Assembly (NCBI GenBank): GCA_012861695.1 | Contig: JAAOOA010000128.1 | Coordinates: 536,001-600,000, forward strand | Length of the DNA stretch: 64,000 bases | Reading direction: 5' to 3' | From: Trematomus loennbergii | Taxonomy: Eukaryota > Chordata > Actinopteri > Perciformes > Nototheniidae | Shown: piece by piece, positions 11,512 to 21,897 of the stretch | Numbering within the stretch: position 1 is the first letter of the stretch | How the letters are laid out: each line of letters begins with the position of its first letter | Position numbers and translations under genes: made by a program | The notes under the pieces: model-generated | Database searches by the model: none | Told to the model about the DNA's origin: nothing | Seen by the model: the letters and a program-made list of their open reading frames with translations, nothing else

Positions 11512-13384
11512 ATGTCACTCTCCAAAGGTCTAAAGAGGAAAGTTGACGGTGAAAACAGGGCATTTAAAGAGGACTGGACAGCGAACTATGCGTTCATCCT
11601 ACCTGGTTTCATCAATGCAAAGCCGTTGTGTCTTATCTGCAATGAAGTTGTGGCTGCTTGCAAAGAATATAATATTAAGCGGCACCACGAGACGAAGCAT
11701 GACACCTTCAAAGTGGCCTTTCCCCCCAAGACAGAGGCACGAAAGCGCAAGATTGAAGCACTGACAGCAGGTTATGCGCACAGCAGCAGGATCCTGGTGC
11801 GAGGCCTCACAGCCCAGCAGAAAGTGACAACCGCGTCCCTAAAGGCGTCGTGGGTGCTCGCAAAGCATAACCGGCCATTCACTGACGCAGAGGTTTTCAA
11901 GGAGGTGATGGTGACTGTTTTGGAGGAACTGGCCACCGACAAGTCCATGGATGGTGTCATTGCGTCAGTGAAACAAGTGTCCCTCTCTGCGAGGTCCGCT
12001 ACACGCCGCATAGAAGCACTGTCGGACGCTGTGCAGGGGGTAATCATCAAGGGTCTCAGTCAAGCCAATTACTTTTCCTTAGCCATTGACGAGAGCACTG
12101 ACAGTACAGATGTAGCCCAGTTGTGCGTCTATGTTAGATATTTTGATGGAAAGGAGTTCAGGGAAGAGCTGCTGTCTCTTATTCCATTAGAAGGGCACAC
12201 CACTGGGGACGTTATATTTACAAAACTGGAAGAGTTGTTTAGGCTGCATTCATTGTCATTTGAGAGGGTTAACCTAATCGTGACAGACGGGGCTCCTGCT
12301 ATGGTGGGAAAGCACAGAGGTCTGGTAAGCAGGTTGAAGGAGCACGCCCCCCAAATGCATGGACTGCACTGTCTCATCCACCAGAGTGTCCTTTGCGCCA
12401 AACTCAGTGGTGAGCTAAAGGAAGTTATGGACAAAGTGATGTGTCATTAATTTTGTCAGGGGTACATCAAGCACCCAGCATCGGCTTTTCCGACAACTTG
12501 TGGCTGAGTCAGAAGAGGCCACCCACGATGACCTGCTGCTTCACAATGACGTGCGCTGGTTGAGCAAAGGGAAAGCGTTGGACCGCTTCTGTGCGCTACT
12601 GGATGAGGTCAAGGCGTTTCTTAGATTGAGCAAGATTAGGGCAGCAGCTGACCACCTTGCCCTTCTGGGAGACGAAAAGTTCATGTCCAATGTAGCATTT
12701 TTAGCGGATATATTTGGCCACCTAAACCAGCTTAACCTGCAGCTACAGGGGAGAGGCAAAACCATAGTGGACATGATTGAAAAGCTTGAATCCTTCACGA
12801 GGAAGCTGGAGTTGTTCGAGTCAGACATATCCACTGGCAGGCTCCTCCATTTCAGTACACTAAAATCACAGGCACTGGGACAAGTGACAGAGCTGATGGT
12901 GGACTTCATCAAGCAGCTACGGGCCAACTTCACGTCAAGGTTTGAGGACTACTCCATCCCAAAAGACATCATTGCCTTTGTACGCGATCCTCTCACAGTC
13001 CGACCAAGTGGAGACTTCACCTCCCAGGCGAAACAAATGATCCCCTCCTTAGACGAGGCTGCATTAGAAATGGAGCTAATTGATTTTCAAACAAGCTCCC
13101 TGGTCAGCGATGCGCTCAGAAGTGCGGAGTCTGTGAGTGCCTTTTGGGTGGGAAGCTCAGAGGAATATAGCACGATCAAGAGACTCACATGTTATGTGCT
13201 CACAATGTTCCCTTCCACCTATACATGCGAGTCGTCCTTTTCTTCAATGAATGCGATAAAGACGCACGAGAGGAATCGATTGACGCATAAAAACCTTGAG
13301 AACTGCCTGCGGATTAAAGTGACGTCCATATCACCAGATATCCAAAAAATAGCGACCGATGGGAGATGTCAGTTTTCACATTAA
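11512..13384 (+). pseudogene. hAT transposase, GTF2IRD2/Charlie-like, one frameshift
   Basis: Two frames, 11512-12450 (312 residues) and 12500-13384 (294 residues, with reading extending upstream to about 12445), together cover a full-length hAT transposase of about 620 residues. The N terminus has a BED-like finger (CLICNEV ... HHETKH). The RNase H-like core includes LAIDESTDSTD and LIVTDGAPAM, then GLHCLIHQ. The second frame holds NDVRWLSKGKAL, and the hAT dimerisation region near the C terminus contains TYTCESSFSSMNAIK. One extra base near 12439 causes a TAA at 12448 and shifts frame. No other break is seen. Domain form resembles the transposase captured in vertebrate GTF2IRD2. Confidence 0.9.
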
Positions 13385-14185
13385 GTGAGTACCAAGCCTG
13401 TCGTAATTGTATTTAATAGCCTAATTATATTTTTTATATTTTTGATTTAATGGCTCATTGTAATTATTATCCCTAATGTAGCATGCTCTGTCGTTTCAGG
13501 AGCATATGCACCACCACTCCTCGCCCTCCATGATCAAGTGGCTTCTCCAATTTTGTTGTCAATGTTTTGACTGAACTTTGTTACTGTTCCCATATAAGTA
13601 AACATTACGTTTGAATGATTTAGTGAGCTGGTGTTATTTTTTTCAAACCACACACCGAATGTTGGCTATTTCAGCACCACGCGCTGTCCACCTATTGATC
13701 CACTATCAGCGTCAGTGCACCCCGCTGCCTGATTGTGCCTGTGCTGTATGTCATTCATTCTCAACATGGATAAAAGTACAATAAGCATTGTTCAGGTGTA
13801 GGTAGATTCTCTATTCAGACATTATAGCCTACACAGTATATGTGCGACTGTCGGTCCGATGTTGTAAAAAAAAAAAAAAAAAAAAAAAAATCTCAAAATA
13901 TTTTTTTATTTTTTATTCTCAAAATGACGGGCCAAATATTATTGCTGGCGGGCCAACAATGGCCCGCGGGCCGCCTGTTGCCGACCCATGCCCTACAGGA
14001 TGCAAATATTTCAGTCAGGTGTAGATATAATTTGCATAAATATGGTTGTTGTTAATTTGGTTAGGCTGATTAATTTACGGTGCAAGCCTTGGATATTCTT
14101 ATGGTGGGTTAACCCTAACCCCAACCCTAGGATATACTCTAAAATGTATTGTTGACTAAAACAATGTATTTCTTCTCATAGACAC

Positions 14186-14415
14186 ACATGCCCCTTTCAC
14201 ACCAACGCAGCTCCCGTTCTAGCTCCGTGCTTGGGCTCTTCTGGTTCGGAACCGGTTTTTCTTTTCAGCCCCCGTTTTGTTCACACCGCCCAGAGCCCGA
14301 GTGGTGCTGCCGCTGCTGTGTCATGACGTCACCGTTTATGTCGCTGATTTTCTCCCCAACGGCGCTCACAACAACAACAATGGGGGACTGCGTTGAGTCG
14401 ATGATCGTGTTCTAT
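14186..14415. mobile_element. Harbinger-type MITE fragment (family of 50410-51308)
   Basis: It starts tgcccctttcacacc, the same terminus as the complete element at 50410, and contains gtcatgacgtcac, cgctgattttctcc and gtcgatgatcgtgtt, which match the complement of the right half of that element. It stops where the DIRS terminal repeat begins at about 14416, so the DIRS insertion or a deletion removed the rest. Confidence 0.72.
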
Positions 14416-14640
14416 CTCACACAGGCTCCGCCCTCTACTGGACTCTATGGGTACTACTCTCATCAATGATACGCAAGCGTTCACACACTGAAGTTGTATA
14501 AACGTAGCCGGCCAATCAGGGCGAGCCTACCTGAATGCGCGCGCAGGCACACAGTATATAAGGCGGCTACGCCTCCTGACTGTCATCCTTTTCTGTTCAG
14601 CGAGCAGGACAGCACCTGACAGAGAAAAGTAAAACGTTTG
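14416..14640 (+). mobile_element. DIRS terminal repeat with promoter
   Basis: The sequence ggctccgccctctactggac, then tacctgaatgcgcgc and gcctcctgactgtcatcc, matches the DIRS terminal repeat at 56165-56400 and at about 56433-56463. A TATA box lies inside it and gag-like coding follows, so this is the upstream end of a truncated DIRS copy on the plus strand. Confidence 0.75.
14555..14562 (+). promoter_or_regulatory. TATA box of the DIRS terminal repeat
   Basis: TATATAAG stands about 30 bases before the conserved gcctcctgact block, which would be close to the transcription start. The equivalent in the 56-kb copy is TATAAAAGG at 56287. The role is inferred from position and conservation between copies. 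Confidence 0.5.
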
Positions 14641-14670
14641 AAAGAAGAAGAAAGAAGTTATCATACCTTC

Positions 14671-15110
14671 ATGGATTCACCACTTCTAGAGACCCGGGCC
14701 TGTCCTTCGTGCCCTGGCTTAATAGCGGGCGTCGATCCCCACCACCTCTGCTTCGAGTGTTTGGGTGACCAGGATATGACCGAAGCGGTGCCATTCACGT
14801 TCGCCATTCACGTTCGCCATTCACGTTCGCCATTCACGTTCGCCATTCACGTTCACCATTCCAGCGGGGCGGATGGCTCCGTTTGCCGGGGAGAAGGACG
14901 ACGAGGACTTCTCGTTGTTGGGCACTTCCAGGTCCGGCGTCCATGGAAGTCCACCGCTCAGGGTGCAGGGCCGCACGGACACAGCGTATCTCGGCGTGCC
15001 CCCCCTTGATGAGAGCCTGGCAGCCCATCTGCTCCCACAGGCAGCAGGCTGGGCAGAGAACCTCTGCCCCGCCCCTGATTGTTTCCACTGTTCCCACTCA
15101 CCTCATGTTT
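14671..15110 (+). pseudogene. DIRS gag N-terminal fragment
   Basis: From the ATG at 14671 the frame reads a short Cys-rich motif, CPSCPGLIAGVDPHHLC followed by FECLG, as in fish DIRS gag proteins. A 13-bp tandem repeat then interrupts coding, and the gag-like reading resumes in another frame (FSLLGTSR, then LDESLAAHLLPQAAGW). Coding is lost before 15110, and no RT, RNase H or recombinase follows. A dead, truncated copy. Confidence 0.65.
14790..14854 (+). repeat. 13-bp minisatellite inside DIRS gag
   Basis: Five perfect copies of gccattcacgttc in tandem, followed by a sixth partial unit (accattcc). A 13-base unit shifts frame with every copy, so expansion would have broken gag. Confidence 0.97.
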
Positions 15111-15440
15111 AAATAGTCCTGTCTCTCCCCTGTCCTGTGTCAGTTCGTCTTGTTTGTTTCTCCGAATGGTCGTGCCAAGCCTCAGCTCAGAAAGGATCGC
15201 TTTCACTCATGTCAGGTTTTGTTTCTTTTATTAATTTTGTAGGCTTAAGTTTTTCTTAAGTTCTCTTTTTGTTATGCCTAGTTTTTTCCTCCTTGTGAGT
15301 GCCTTTTGTTATTTCCAGTACCTACTCTGTTAAGAGGGATTACCTGATCTGTGAAATTAAAATTACTTTTTTTTACATTCAAGACTTTGTCTCTAGGTCG
15401 TGCATTTGGGTTCATCAGTTTGTGTTGAGATCCTGACAAA
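15111..15440. repeat. Probable unclassified repeat end
   Basis: A T-rich block with cctgtgtcagttcgtcttgt, then ttgttatgcctagttttttc and a final gagatcctgacaaac. Text of this style recurs at ends of many fish repeats, but I cannot name the family or find a partner in this window. Confidence 0.35.
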
Positions 15441-15635
15441 CATCTTCTTAAGTTATCTTAACTAATATGTTCTAGTCCAAATAACTTGACACATGAAGTT
15501 GTGTCAACTAATTTATTGAGGTGTAATAGACTTGACACTAAATGTTGAATCAACTTGACTCAGTCAAAGCAACAAGATGACTTGACTTAGTCAAGTTGAG
15601 TCAACAAATCATTTTTAACAGTGTGGGGTTGGATT
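15441..15635. repeat. TTGAC-rich palindromic repeat
   Basis: Dense copies of ttgac/gtcaa in both orientations, for example gacttgacttagtcaagttg and caacttgactcagtcaaag. The block ends caaatcatttttaacagtgtg. It looks like a small fold-back element. No clear TSD was found. Confidence 0.4.
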
Positions 15636-17980
15636 TATATACTTGAATGTAAAATGTGGCTATTACCATCAGAATGAGTCATCAGTCCACTGTATCTGCC
15701 TTACAGCTATTGAGCCTCTGGGGACAGGAAATAATATGAAGGTTCCCATGTAGCCAACAGATACACTGAAAACAGATATTGAAGACTACAATCAGATTAC
15801 ACTTTACTTGATAAGAACATTCAATTACTTATCTTAATGTCTGTATAACGAGAGGATCAGATAAATGCTTAACATGACAATGACAATTTGTGTGTGTGTT
15901 TCTCCGCTGTCTGCTGTTCTGCATCAGCAGGGGAGATGAGAGAAATCAAATTGTGTTGTCATGCATTGAGTGCTGCAGAGGTTAGATGCATTGAACACTT
16001 CTTGGGTTGTTTGAAGCTTCAGTAACAGTCTTCGGAATACAAGTAAATCATTTTTATTTATTTTTTGTCTTGTCTTACTATACATTGGAGGAAACTAACC
16101 TGAGTGGATCATATTGGATGAAAGGAACTTTACTTAGCTTTTTAACTAGTGGATACATCGTCCCAACATTCTGGTCCAGACTAAAATACCTCAATAAGAT
16201 TGTACAAGATTGTACAAAAATGCATGGTTCCCAGATGAAAAGCCTGACACACTAAATAATTTGTTCAGGAGTTAAACAGGTCATAAAGTGGCTTTGTTCT
16301 GTCTGCTTCAAACTATAAAGCAGTATTGTAGCAGACTATGAACATATTCACCATTATCTGTAGTTAAACACAAGCTTTAATCTAATGTTCCCTTTTCTGT
16401 GTTTTTTTTTACCTTCACCCGAAAACAGTAGGGGTCAGTGTTTTACTTTGGTGACATAAAGTGTTGAGAGGAACGTTTGCCAATGGTTGCTTTAGGGTTG
16501 TGTTAATAATTGTCAAACATGTTGTGTAGTCAAAGATAGGAGTTGTTCTTCTCTATAAAGTGTTGCAGAAAAAGCCTTAAAAACTTGGAAATGAGTTAGC
16601 ATTTTACCACTTCCGGTTCCATCGTATTGAAGTTAACAGATTGTTGAACGTGTTTGTAGTTAGAAGCCTGAAATAAGATCTGTGGTTAACACAAGCTTAA
16701 GTGATTTTCACGTTATGTTGACATAAATGCGACAGTTAATACCCCACACGTAAGTTCTTAAACTTCTATGTGTAATACAAATACCAGTTACTAACAAGTG
16801 ACTTAATTAGACTACCAAATGTCAGCAGGCTGACACAAGTACACCTTTAGCTTAGTGATGGTGATGTGGTGGTGCCATGACCGTGATGTAGTTTGTGTAT
16901 AGCCTTATGCTAGCTTTTTACTTTCGGCAATTGCATTTTACGCTTAACAATTTTTTAATGTGTGGAGAATATCTTGCTGAACGAAATATATAAGTATCAT
17001 AAAAGTGTGTTTTCAACAGAGCCTTTTTTCTGCAATATATGAAATTCGGATGGAAAAATTCCTTTTACTTGCAGAACCCTTGCAATTCTAACTTCCAAGT
17101 CGGCCAACAAAAATACGTCCAGTGTGACGATTAACATCAGCTTATGATCACACTGTTATCACTGTCTGCACCATTGATATATATACCTGACTGTTTATTC
17201 TTTCTACCATTTTGAAGTGACATTTTCTGTGTAGTGACTTTGAGTTTGGGGCTTCCAAAATACCATATTAGAAATCTTATATGTGTATTCTTTCCGGTTA
17301 GGGGTAAAGGGTTAGTGTTAGTGAGTAAATTGTGTTATGAATGTTTGTGCACACCAATCCGCTGAGGGTATAATTCAGGTACAATTTCCCATTCATTTTC
17401 TACGTTGATAATACTATTGTTTATTTTGATGGTCAACTTCATTATTTTAATATATTTAATCAATTGACATTCACTTGTTTCAGTCAACATGTGATATTTG
17501 CAGTGTAGATTACAACATAAAATAATTTCCTTTACTCTACTACTTACAAAGTATTGCAATCAAAGTCTGTACACGTTAGCACTGATCCGCAGAAACATTT
17601 TCTTGTCAGCTGACATTTCCATCATATAGACATGTTGGCCTGGGGGACAAAAGCAGAGAACATCAGCATACTGCTAACACAAGATAACAAGATACCATGC
17701 ATCCATACGCATACATTATTTATAGCATTAGCTTCCTGCCAATGGATCTCCAAAAACGTGTACCCCCATTGGTCCATCCATCCATCACTTTCGGCAGCAG
17801 CTGAGATTTATGATCACATCACAGTGTCTCTAATCTCTGCTCATAAACTCTGCAGGAAATCTGAGGGAATAGCTTCAACCTCTGTCACTCTCCTGTTGTC
17901 TCTACTAACGGGTTTACGTCCAGGTGTAAAAATCCCATATTATAATTGACTTGTCTATCACTCTCTAGCCACTCTATTTG
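15636..17980. other. No gene or recognisable element
   Basis: AT-rich DNA with chance frames of under 110 codons. No protein motif, long repeat or inverted ends were found. Confidence 0.55.
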
Positions 17981-17984
17981 CATT

Positions 17985-18030
17985 TTCAGGCACTTAGCCG
18001 ATGCTCTTTTCAGGAGCGACTTAGCAGGTG
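17985..18030 (+). repeat. Diverged copy of a teleost repeat core
   Basis: cacttagccgatgctctttt and ggagcgacttagca are a degenerate version of catttagctgacgcttttat plus ccaaagcgacttacta, found intact at about 18771-18806 and again at about 61636-61672. This core is very common in fish genomes. I do not assign it to a named family. Confidence 0.5.
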
Positions 18031-18624
18031 TGCAATTCAAGGCTCCGGTCCCAGATGAGCAGAAATTACAAGCCATGATAAGTAATTTATGCATAGGTCT
18101 GGTGAAGGTGTCACTTGTTGGCTTGGCTCAATATGTTAATATAGAATATATTTAGCCAGTTCTTTAAAATGGAAAATATATATTTAAATGACGGATAACT
18201 GTCCTGTCAGTGTCATGAAGCCACAGAAAAAGCTATGGGTTGGCAACTACTCCCTAGAAAAAAATTCCTAGAAAATCTGGCGATAAAGCTAGAGACAGGA
18301 GATGGTTATCTTACAGATGGAGCAGCTTATTTCAGACTCCAGCTTACAGCTTCCTGCCTGCTACCTGCCAGCTACCTGCCTAAGACCTGCCAAAGACCAG
18401 TATCTGGGAATGTTAAGCCCTCCCACTATTTTCCAAGAGGGCGTTGCCAGATTTTCAATTTCAGGATTTAACCAGGAGATGGCGCTTCATTCACAAAAAC
18501 AGGAAGAGAACTTTTCATGGACTTTCAGTTTTGTTTAGAAGAGCATTTGAACACATCAATATTTTAGATCAAATAAAGTATATCTAATCTTGTAATTCAA
18601 TATATAGTCTTTATATATTAAATA

Positions 18625-18890
18625 ACTATGGCCAAACTAAGACTTAGTTTTTCAAAAGAGAAAATGCAGATATTATATAAAAAAACTAAAGTTAAAATCT
18701 TGTTTTTAATGCCCCAAGAGCAATAAAAACACTTGGTAAAAAAATCCTGAGTGAGGCTTTCATAAATTGCATTTAGCTGACGCTTTTATCCAAAGCGACT
18801 TACTATTTAATAAATGATAAATGATTATTCATAACAAATATGACTGATGTGTGATTATTATTCATGCTATATACTGATATAGGGCTAAGT
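18625..18890 (+). repeat. Dispersed repeat block A
   Basis: From atggccaaactaagacttag to gatatagggctaagtaa this 265-base block is nearly identical to 61493-61760 (a handful of differences). It contains the catttagctgacgc core. Part of a larger unclassified repeat whose other parts lie at 19115-19370, 19741-19850, 21510-21810 and 25230-25620. Confidence 0.85.
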
Positions 18891-19114
18891 AAGCAATCAA
18901 TCCTGCAAATGAACCCTTAGTTGTTCAATATATTTATTCAGACAATGTGAGTAGAAATACAGAAATTCTGCTCTCACCTAAGGCCAACGTTGCAATATTA
19001 CAAAATGTCCCTAAAAACTTACCAAAACGTAAACATTTTTAAAACTCTTTCATTTCTGCTCCAGAGGCTATACAACAACATCTGAAAGGTCAAAAAAACA
19101 AACAGGGCTAGACA

Positions 19115-19369
19115 GCCATTTGGAACATATGGGAGAATGGTGAAAAGAACCAACTGGACTGGGACCAATGGGAAAATGCCTCTTCCCCTCAATGTGAAGC
19201 AAAAGATTGAGTCCTATGTTTCCAATCGGTTCCCAAATGTGAACATTATTTTGTATTTTTATTAAATTTGACAATGTCAATTTCACTTTCCACTATGTAC
19301 GGGTATCTTGGGTCAGTCTTGTCTTCCAAAAATCAGGAAGTAGAGTCAAGATGTGAACTCAACACGTAG
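19115..19369 (+). repeat. Dispersed repeat blocks B and C
   Basis: Bases 19119-19200 (catatgggagaatggtgaaa and onward) match 21519-21590. Bases 19310-19368 (gggtcagtcttgtcttccaa, then a run ending gtagtcac) match 25345-25402. Between them the copy carries sequence missing from the 21.5-kb copy. Block B is coding in the 21.3-kb copy. Confidence 0.8.
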
Positions 19370-19740
19370 TCACAGGGACTGGTCAGCTTTCTGTCCCCAG
19401 AGTCAGAACTAAACATGGTAAAGCAGCGTTCAGTTATTATGCTCCAAATATCTGGAACAAACTCCCAGAAACCTGCAGGTCCGCTGCAACTCTTACTACT
19501 TTTAAATCCAGGCTGAAGACTTTTCTTTTTGCTGCTGCTTTTAATTGAACTATTCACATCTTAAACTGCACTGTAACTTTTATCCATGTATTTTTTCTTT
19601 TAATGTTCATTTTATTATCTTTTCTTTTTAATGACTGATTTTAAATGCCATTTTCTTAATGTCTTCCATTTTTGTAAAGCACTTTGAATTGCCTTGTGTT
19701 GAAAGGTGCTATATAAATAAACTTGCCTTGCCTTGCCTTA
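19370..19740 (+). mobile_element. 5'-truncated L2 LINE, 3' end
   Basis: Starts inside the L2 C-terminal coding region (gggactggtcagctttctgt) and ends with the aacttgccttgccttgcc tail. It is the plus-strand counterpart of 5311-5675 with only a few differences. Here the T run near the stop is intact, so the frame reads to the normal end. It has inserted into the dispersed repeat, splitting block C from block D. 5' truncation of this sort is typical of target-primed reverse transcription. Confidence 0.92.
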
Positions 19741-19850
19741 CTAATTATTTTCAAATGCATATAGGCAATGCCAACCATTTACATGTACTGTAGGCTCTTT
19801 CAGTCAAGAATTTGAATTTGAATGGGATGGGGAGACGCTCTGCCAACACT
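19741..19850 (+). repeat. Dispersed repeat block D
   Basis: ttattttcaaatgcatatag, then aatgccaaccatttacatg and gaatgggatggggagacg, match 61370-61470. Continuous in order with block C but separated from it here by the L2 insertion. Confidence 0.8.
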
Positions 19851-19859
19851 GACCCAATC

Positions 19860-20119
19860 TTCTGCTCCTTACAACCCACTGCCTGTGTTTTAACATGTTC
19901 TTTTGTTTTGTTTTATTTGTTTTTATTTAATGTTCTGTATTTTAAATTGTTTTATTTAAGTATCCCAGTAATGTATGTTGCATGTTTTAAATGTATTGTA
20001 TTTACTTGTTTAAAATGAAATGTGTTTTAGATTGACTTTTAAAATCTGTCCAGGGAATAACTACAGATGAAAAATAGCCTCTTGGCTAACTCTGGCACAT
20101 TTACAGAAATGTTCATTAA
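19860..20119 (+). mobile_element. LINE 3' tail, left part
   Basis: A T-rich 3' UTR-like stretch leads to tagcctcttggctaactctg and tttacagaaatgttcattaa, a tail often seen at the ends of fish LINEs. It continues at 21297 (tgtgcactgtccctgttaaa and AAAT repeats) after an insertion. No coding region is left. Confidence 0.5.
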
Positions 20120-21292
20120 CCTCTTAAGCACGGCGGTCCCCCCATTGGACCCCTCCCACCTTTTTGTTTTCGAGATAATGTCTCAGGCCTTCTTAACATT
20201 TATGAAACTATTAATGTGTAGCACCAGATTAACGGGAAGAATCTCAGCTAACTGAAGATATGAACCATTTTTACCAAACAAAACCAAGTCTCATAAGAAG
20301 GGTCTAAATGACCCCTGAGCGAAAAAAATCTAACTCACTGCGGCACACAATTCAAGATAAAGATACCCTTATTACTTATCGTAGCTGCACATACAATATA
20401 GCCTATTAAAGCTGAGACTCCACTGATTATTTAGGTATAGTATCATCACTGAGCGATCCCAACTTGCGACAGGGGAAGCAAACACAGACATCACAACACG
20501 TACCTTTACGGGGCTTTTACGGCAGATCGTCTCACCGTAGCTGTCAATTAGGTCAAAAGACGTGTTCAATGGCATTAAAACGAAAAAAAAAAAATCTACA
20601 ACTGTTGATCCAAGGTTGGTAATGTACTTGTACCTTTTAAAAATTATTTATAATCCATAATTCCATTTTTTATGTAAAAATCGGAGCGGAAAAGTTAGCT
20701 GCTAATGGTAGCCACCAAGAGTGTATGCAGCTTCCGGTTTTGGTAACGCGTCACTCTCACTCCTTATTTGTTAACGTTTTGGTGTGTATATAACTTTCCC
20801 TCGATTCCATTGGCTCTAGCGGTTATAAAGAGATTTCATTCATCAAAATCGACCAAGGGGGCCAGAGATAGGTCAATCCACCCAAATGACCCCAGAAGTG
20901 GGGTTTTTTGGCTAAATCTCTCTAAAAAGGTCAATTTCACTTGTTTTGCATCAATCTTGATACAGGGTACTTATTATATGTTGTACTTTGGATTCCTAAA
21001 GCTTTTAGTCTACTAACCCATCATCCAAGGGTAGTTTTCACTATCTGTAAAAAATAGTTTTTGGACGGACACTATAATTTACAGTTTTTTACTATGTAAA
21101 ATCTGAATTTTCTTTAAAATAAAAAACATCTATATTGATTCTGACTTTTCTACATCCAACTCACAGGTTTATAATTACTTTGAGAATAAAGATTATTAAT
21201 TTAACCCTTTTAGAAGGGAAGATATGGTCATTTGTTCTGGGAATGTCATTTTCAAGCCTGAGACCTGAAAAACAGGCTCAGGGCTTAAGAGG
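20120..21292. mobile_element. TTAA-targeting non-autonomous element (piggyBac-like)
   Basis: The inverted ends cctcttaagc and gcttaagagg are flanked on both sides by TTAA (20116-20119 and 21293-21296). Removing the element and one TTAA rejoins the LINE tail as ttcattaatgtgc. TTAA duplications are made by piggyBac and Kolobok transposases. The CCT end favours piggyBac. No transposase reading frame is visible in the 1173 bases, so it is non-autonomous. Confidence 0.72.
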
Positions 21293-21296
21293 TTAA

Positions 21297-21338
21297 TGTG
21301 CACTGTCCCTGTTAAATAAATGAATAAATAAATAAAAC
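21297..21338 (+). mobile_element. LINE 3' tail, right part
   Basis: tgtgcactgtccctgttaaa is followed by AAAT-type repeats (taaatgaataaataaataaa). It is the end of the tail interrupted at 20119. Confidence 0.55.
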
Positions 21339-21341
21339 ACC

Positions 21342-21602
21342 ATTGCCACCGGTCATTCCAGTGCCAGTGGTCACTCCAGGGTCGGCGGCCACACCTGATG
21401 AACTCACCAGGGCAGTTTCCTCAGAGCGAGAGGAACATTTTTATCAGGACAGCTTTTTTAAGGGACAGCATCGCCCTGAGATCTATGCTGCTAATATTTT
21501 CATAACGCCATTTGTAACATATGGGAGAATGGTGAAAAGAACCAACTGGACTGGGACCAATGGGAAAATGCCTCTTCCCCTCAATGTGAAGAGATCTAAC
21601 TA
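21342..21602 (+). pseudogene. Unrecognised 86-codon C-terminal-like frame in the dispersed repeat
   Basis: An open frame rich in Pro/Val at its start (PPVIPVPVVTPG) ends with a basic segment, TYGRMVKRTNWTG and PLPLNVK, before the stop. The 3' half is repeated at 19120-19200, where the reading continues differently after LNVK. Basic xGRxVKxxxx endings are common at the C termini of Ty3/gypsy pol proteins, so this could be the last part of an LTR-element pol with the dispersed repeat as its 3' end. That is a guess from one short motif. Confidence 0.3.
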
Positions 21603-21810
21603 AGTTCTATTCATATTCTTGACGGGAAGAGCAGTGTAAATAGTGGCCTATATGCATTTGAAAAGCAATATAAATCACACAGTTAGTATACAATAGGCTT
21701 TAAAAGCACCATCGATAACCATTGCCCTTCTCCAATTCAAACCAAAAGAGAAAATGCAGATATTACACTCTGAAAAGAAAGGGTAGACATATCTGTACTC
21801 TTAGTGCCAA
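21590..21810 (+). repeat. Dispersed repeat block E
   Basis: gatctaactaagttctattc, cttgacgggaagagcagtg and gagaaaatgcagatattac recur in the same order at 25230-25620 with insertions between them. Here about 150 bases present in the other copy are absent. Confidence 0.8.
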
Positions 21811-21897
21811 GTAGCTAAGCTATTCATTCGCAGAAATGAATACAGGACTACAGGACTGCAGGACTACAGGACTGCTTCGAGACCACTGACGTGCTTT

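Larger units (their letters stand above)
10707..13990 (+). mobile_element. hAT DNA transposon, nearly complete
   Basis: The ends are CAGGGTAGGCAAG at the left and the complement of CATGGGTCGGCAAC at the right. A perfect 8-bp target duplication, ccctacag, sits at 10699-10706 and 13991-13998, which is diagnostic of hAT. The subterminal DNA contains repeated ggcccg/gggcc motifs, probably transposase-binding sites. The interior holds one transposase gene. A 25-base A run lies at 13866-13890 near the right end, and a CA tract at about 11430-11475 lies in the 5' leader. Confidence 0.93.

Noticed and set aside
15111..15440. A complete LTR
   Set aside because: No second copy, no TG...CA limits and no primer-binding site could be found.
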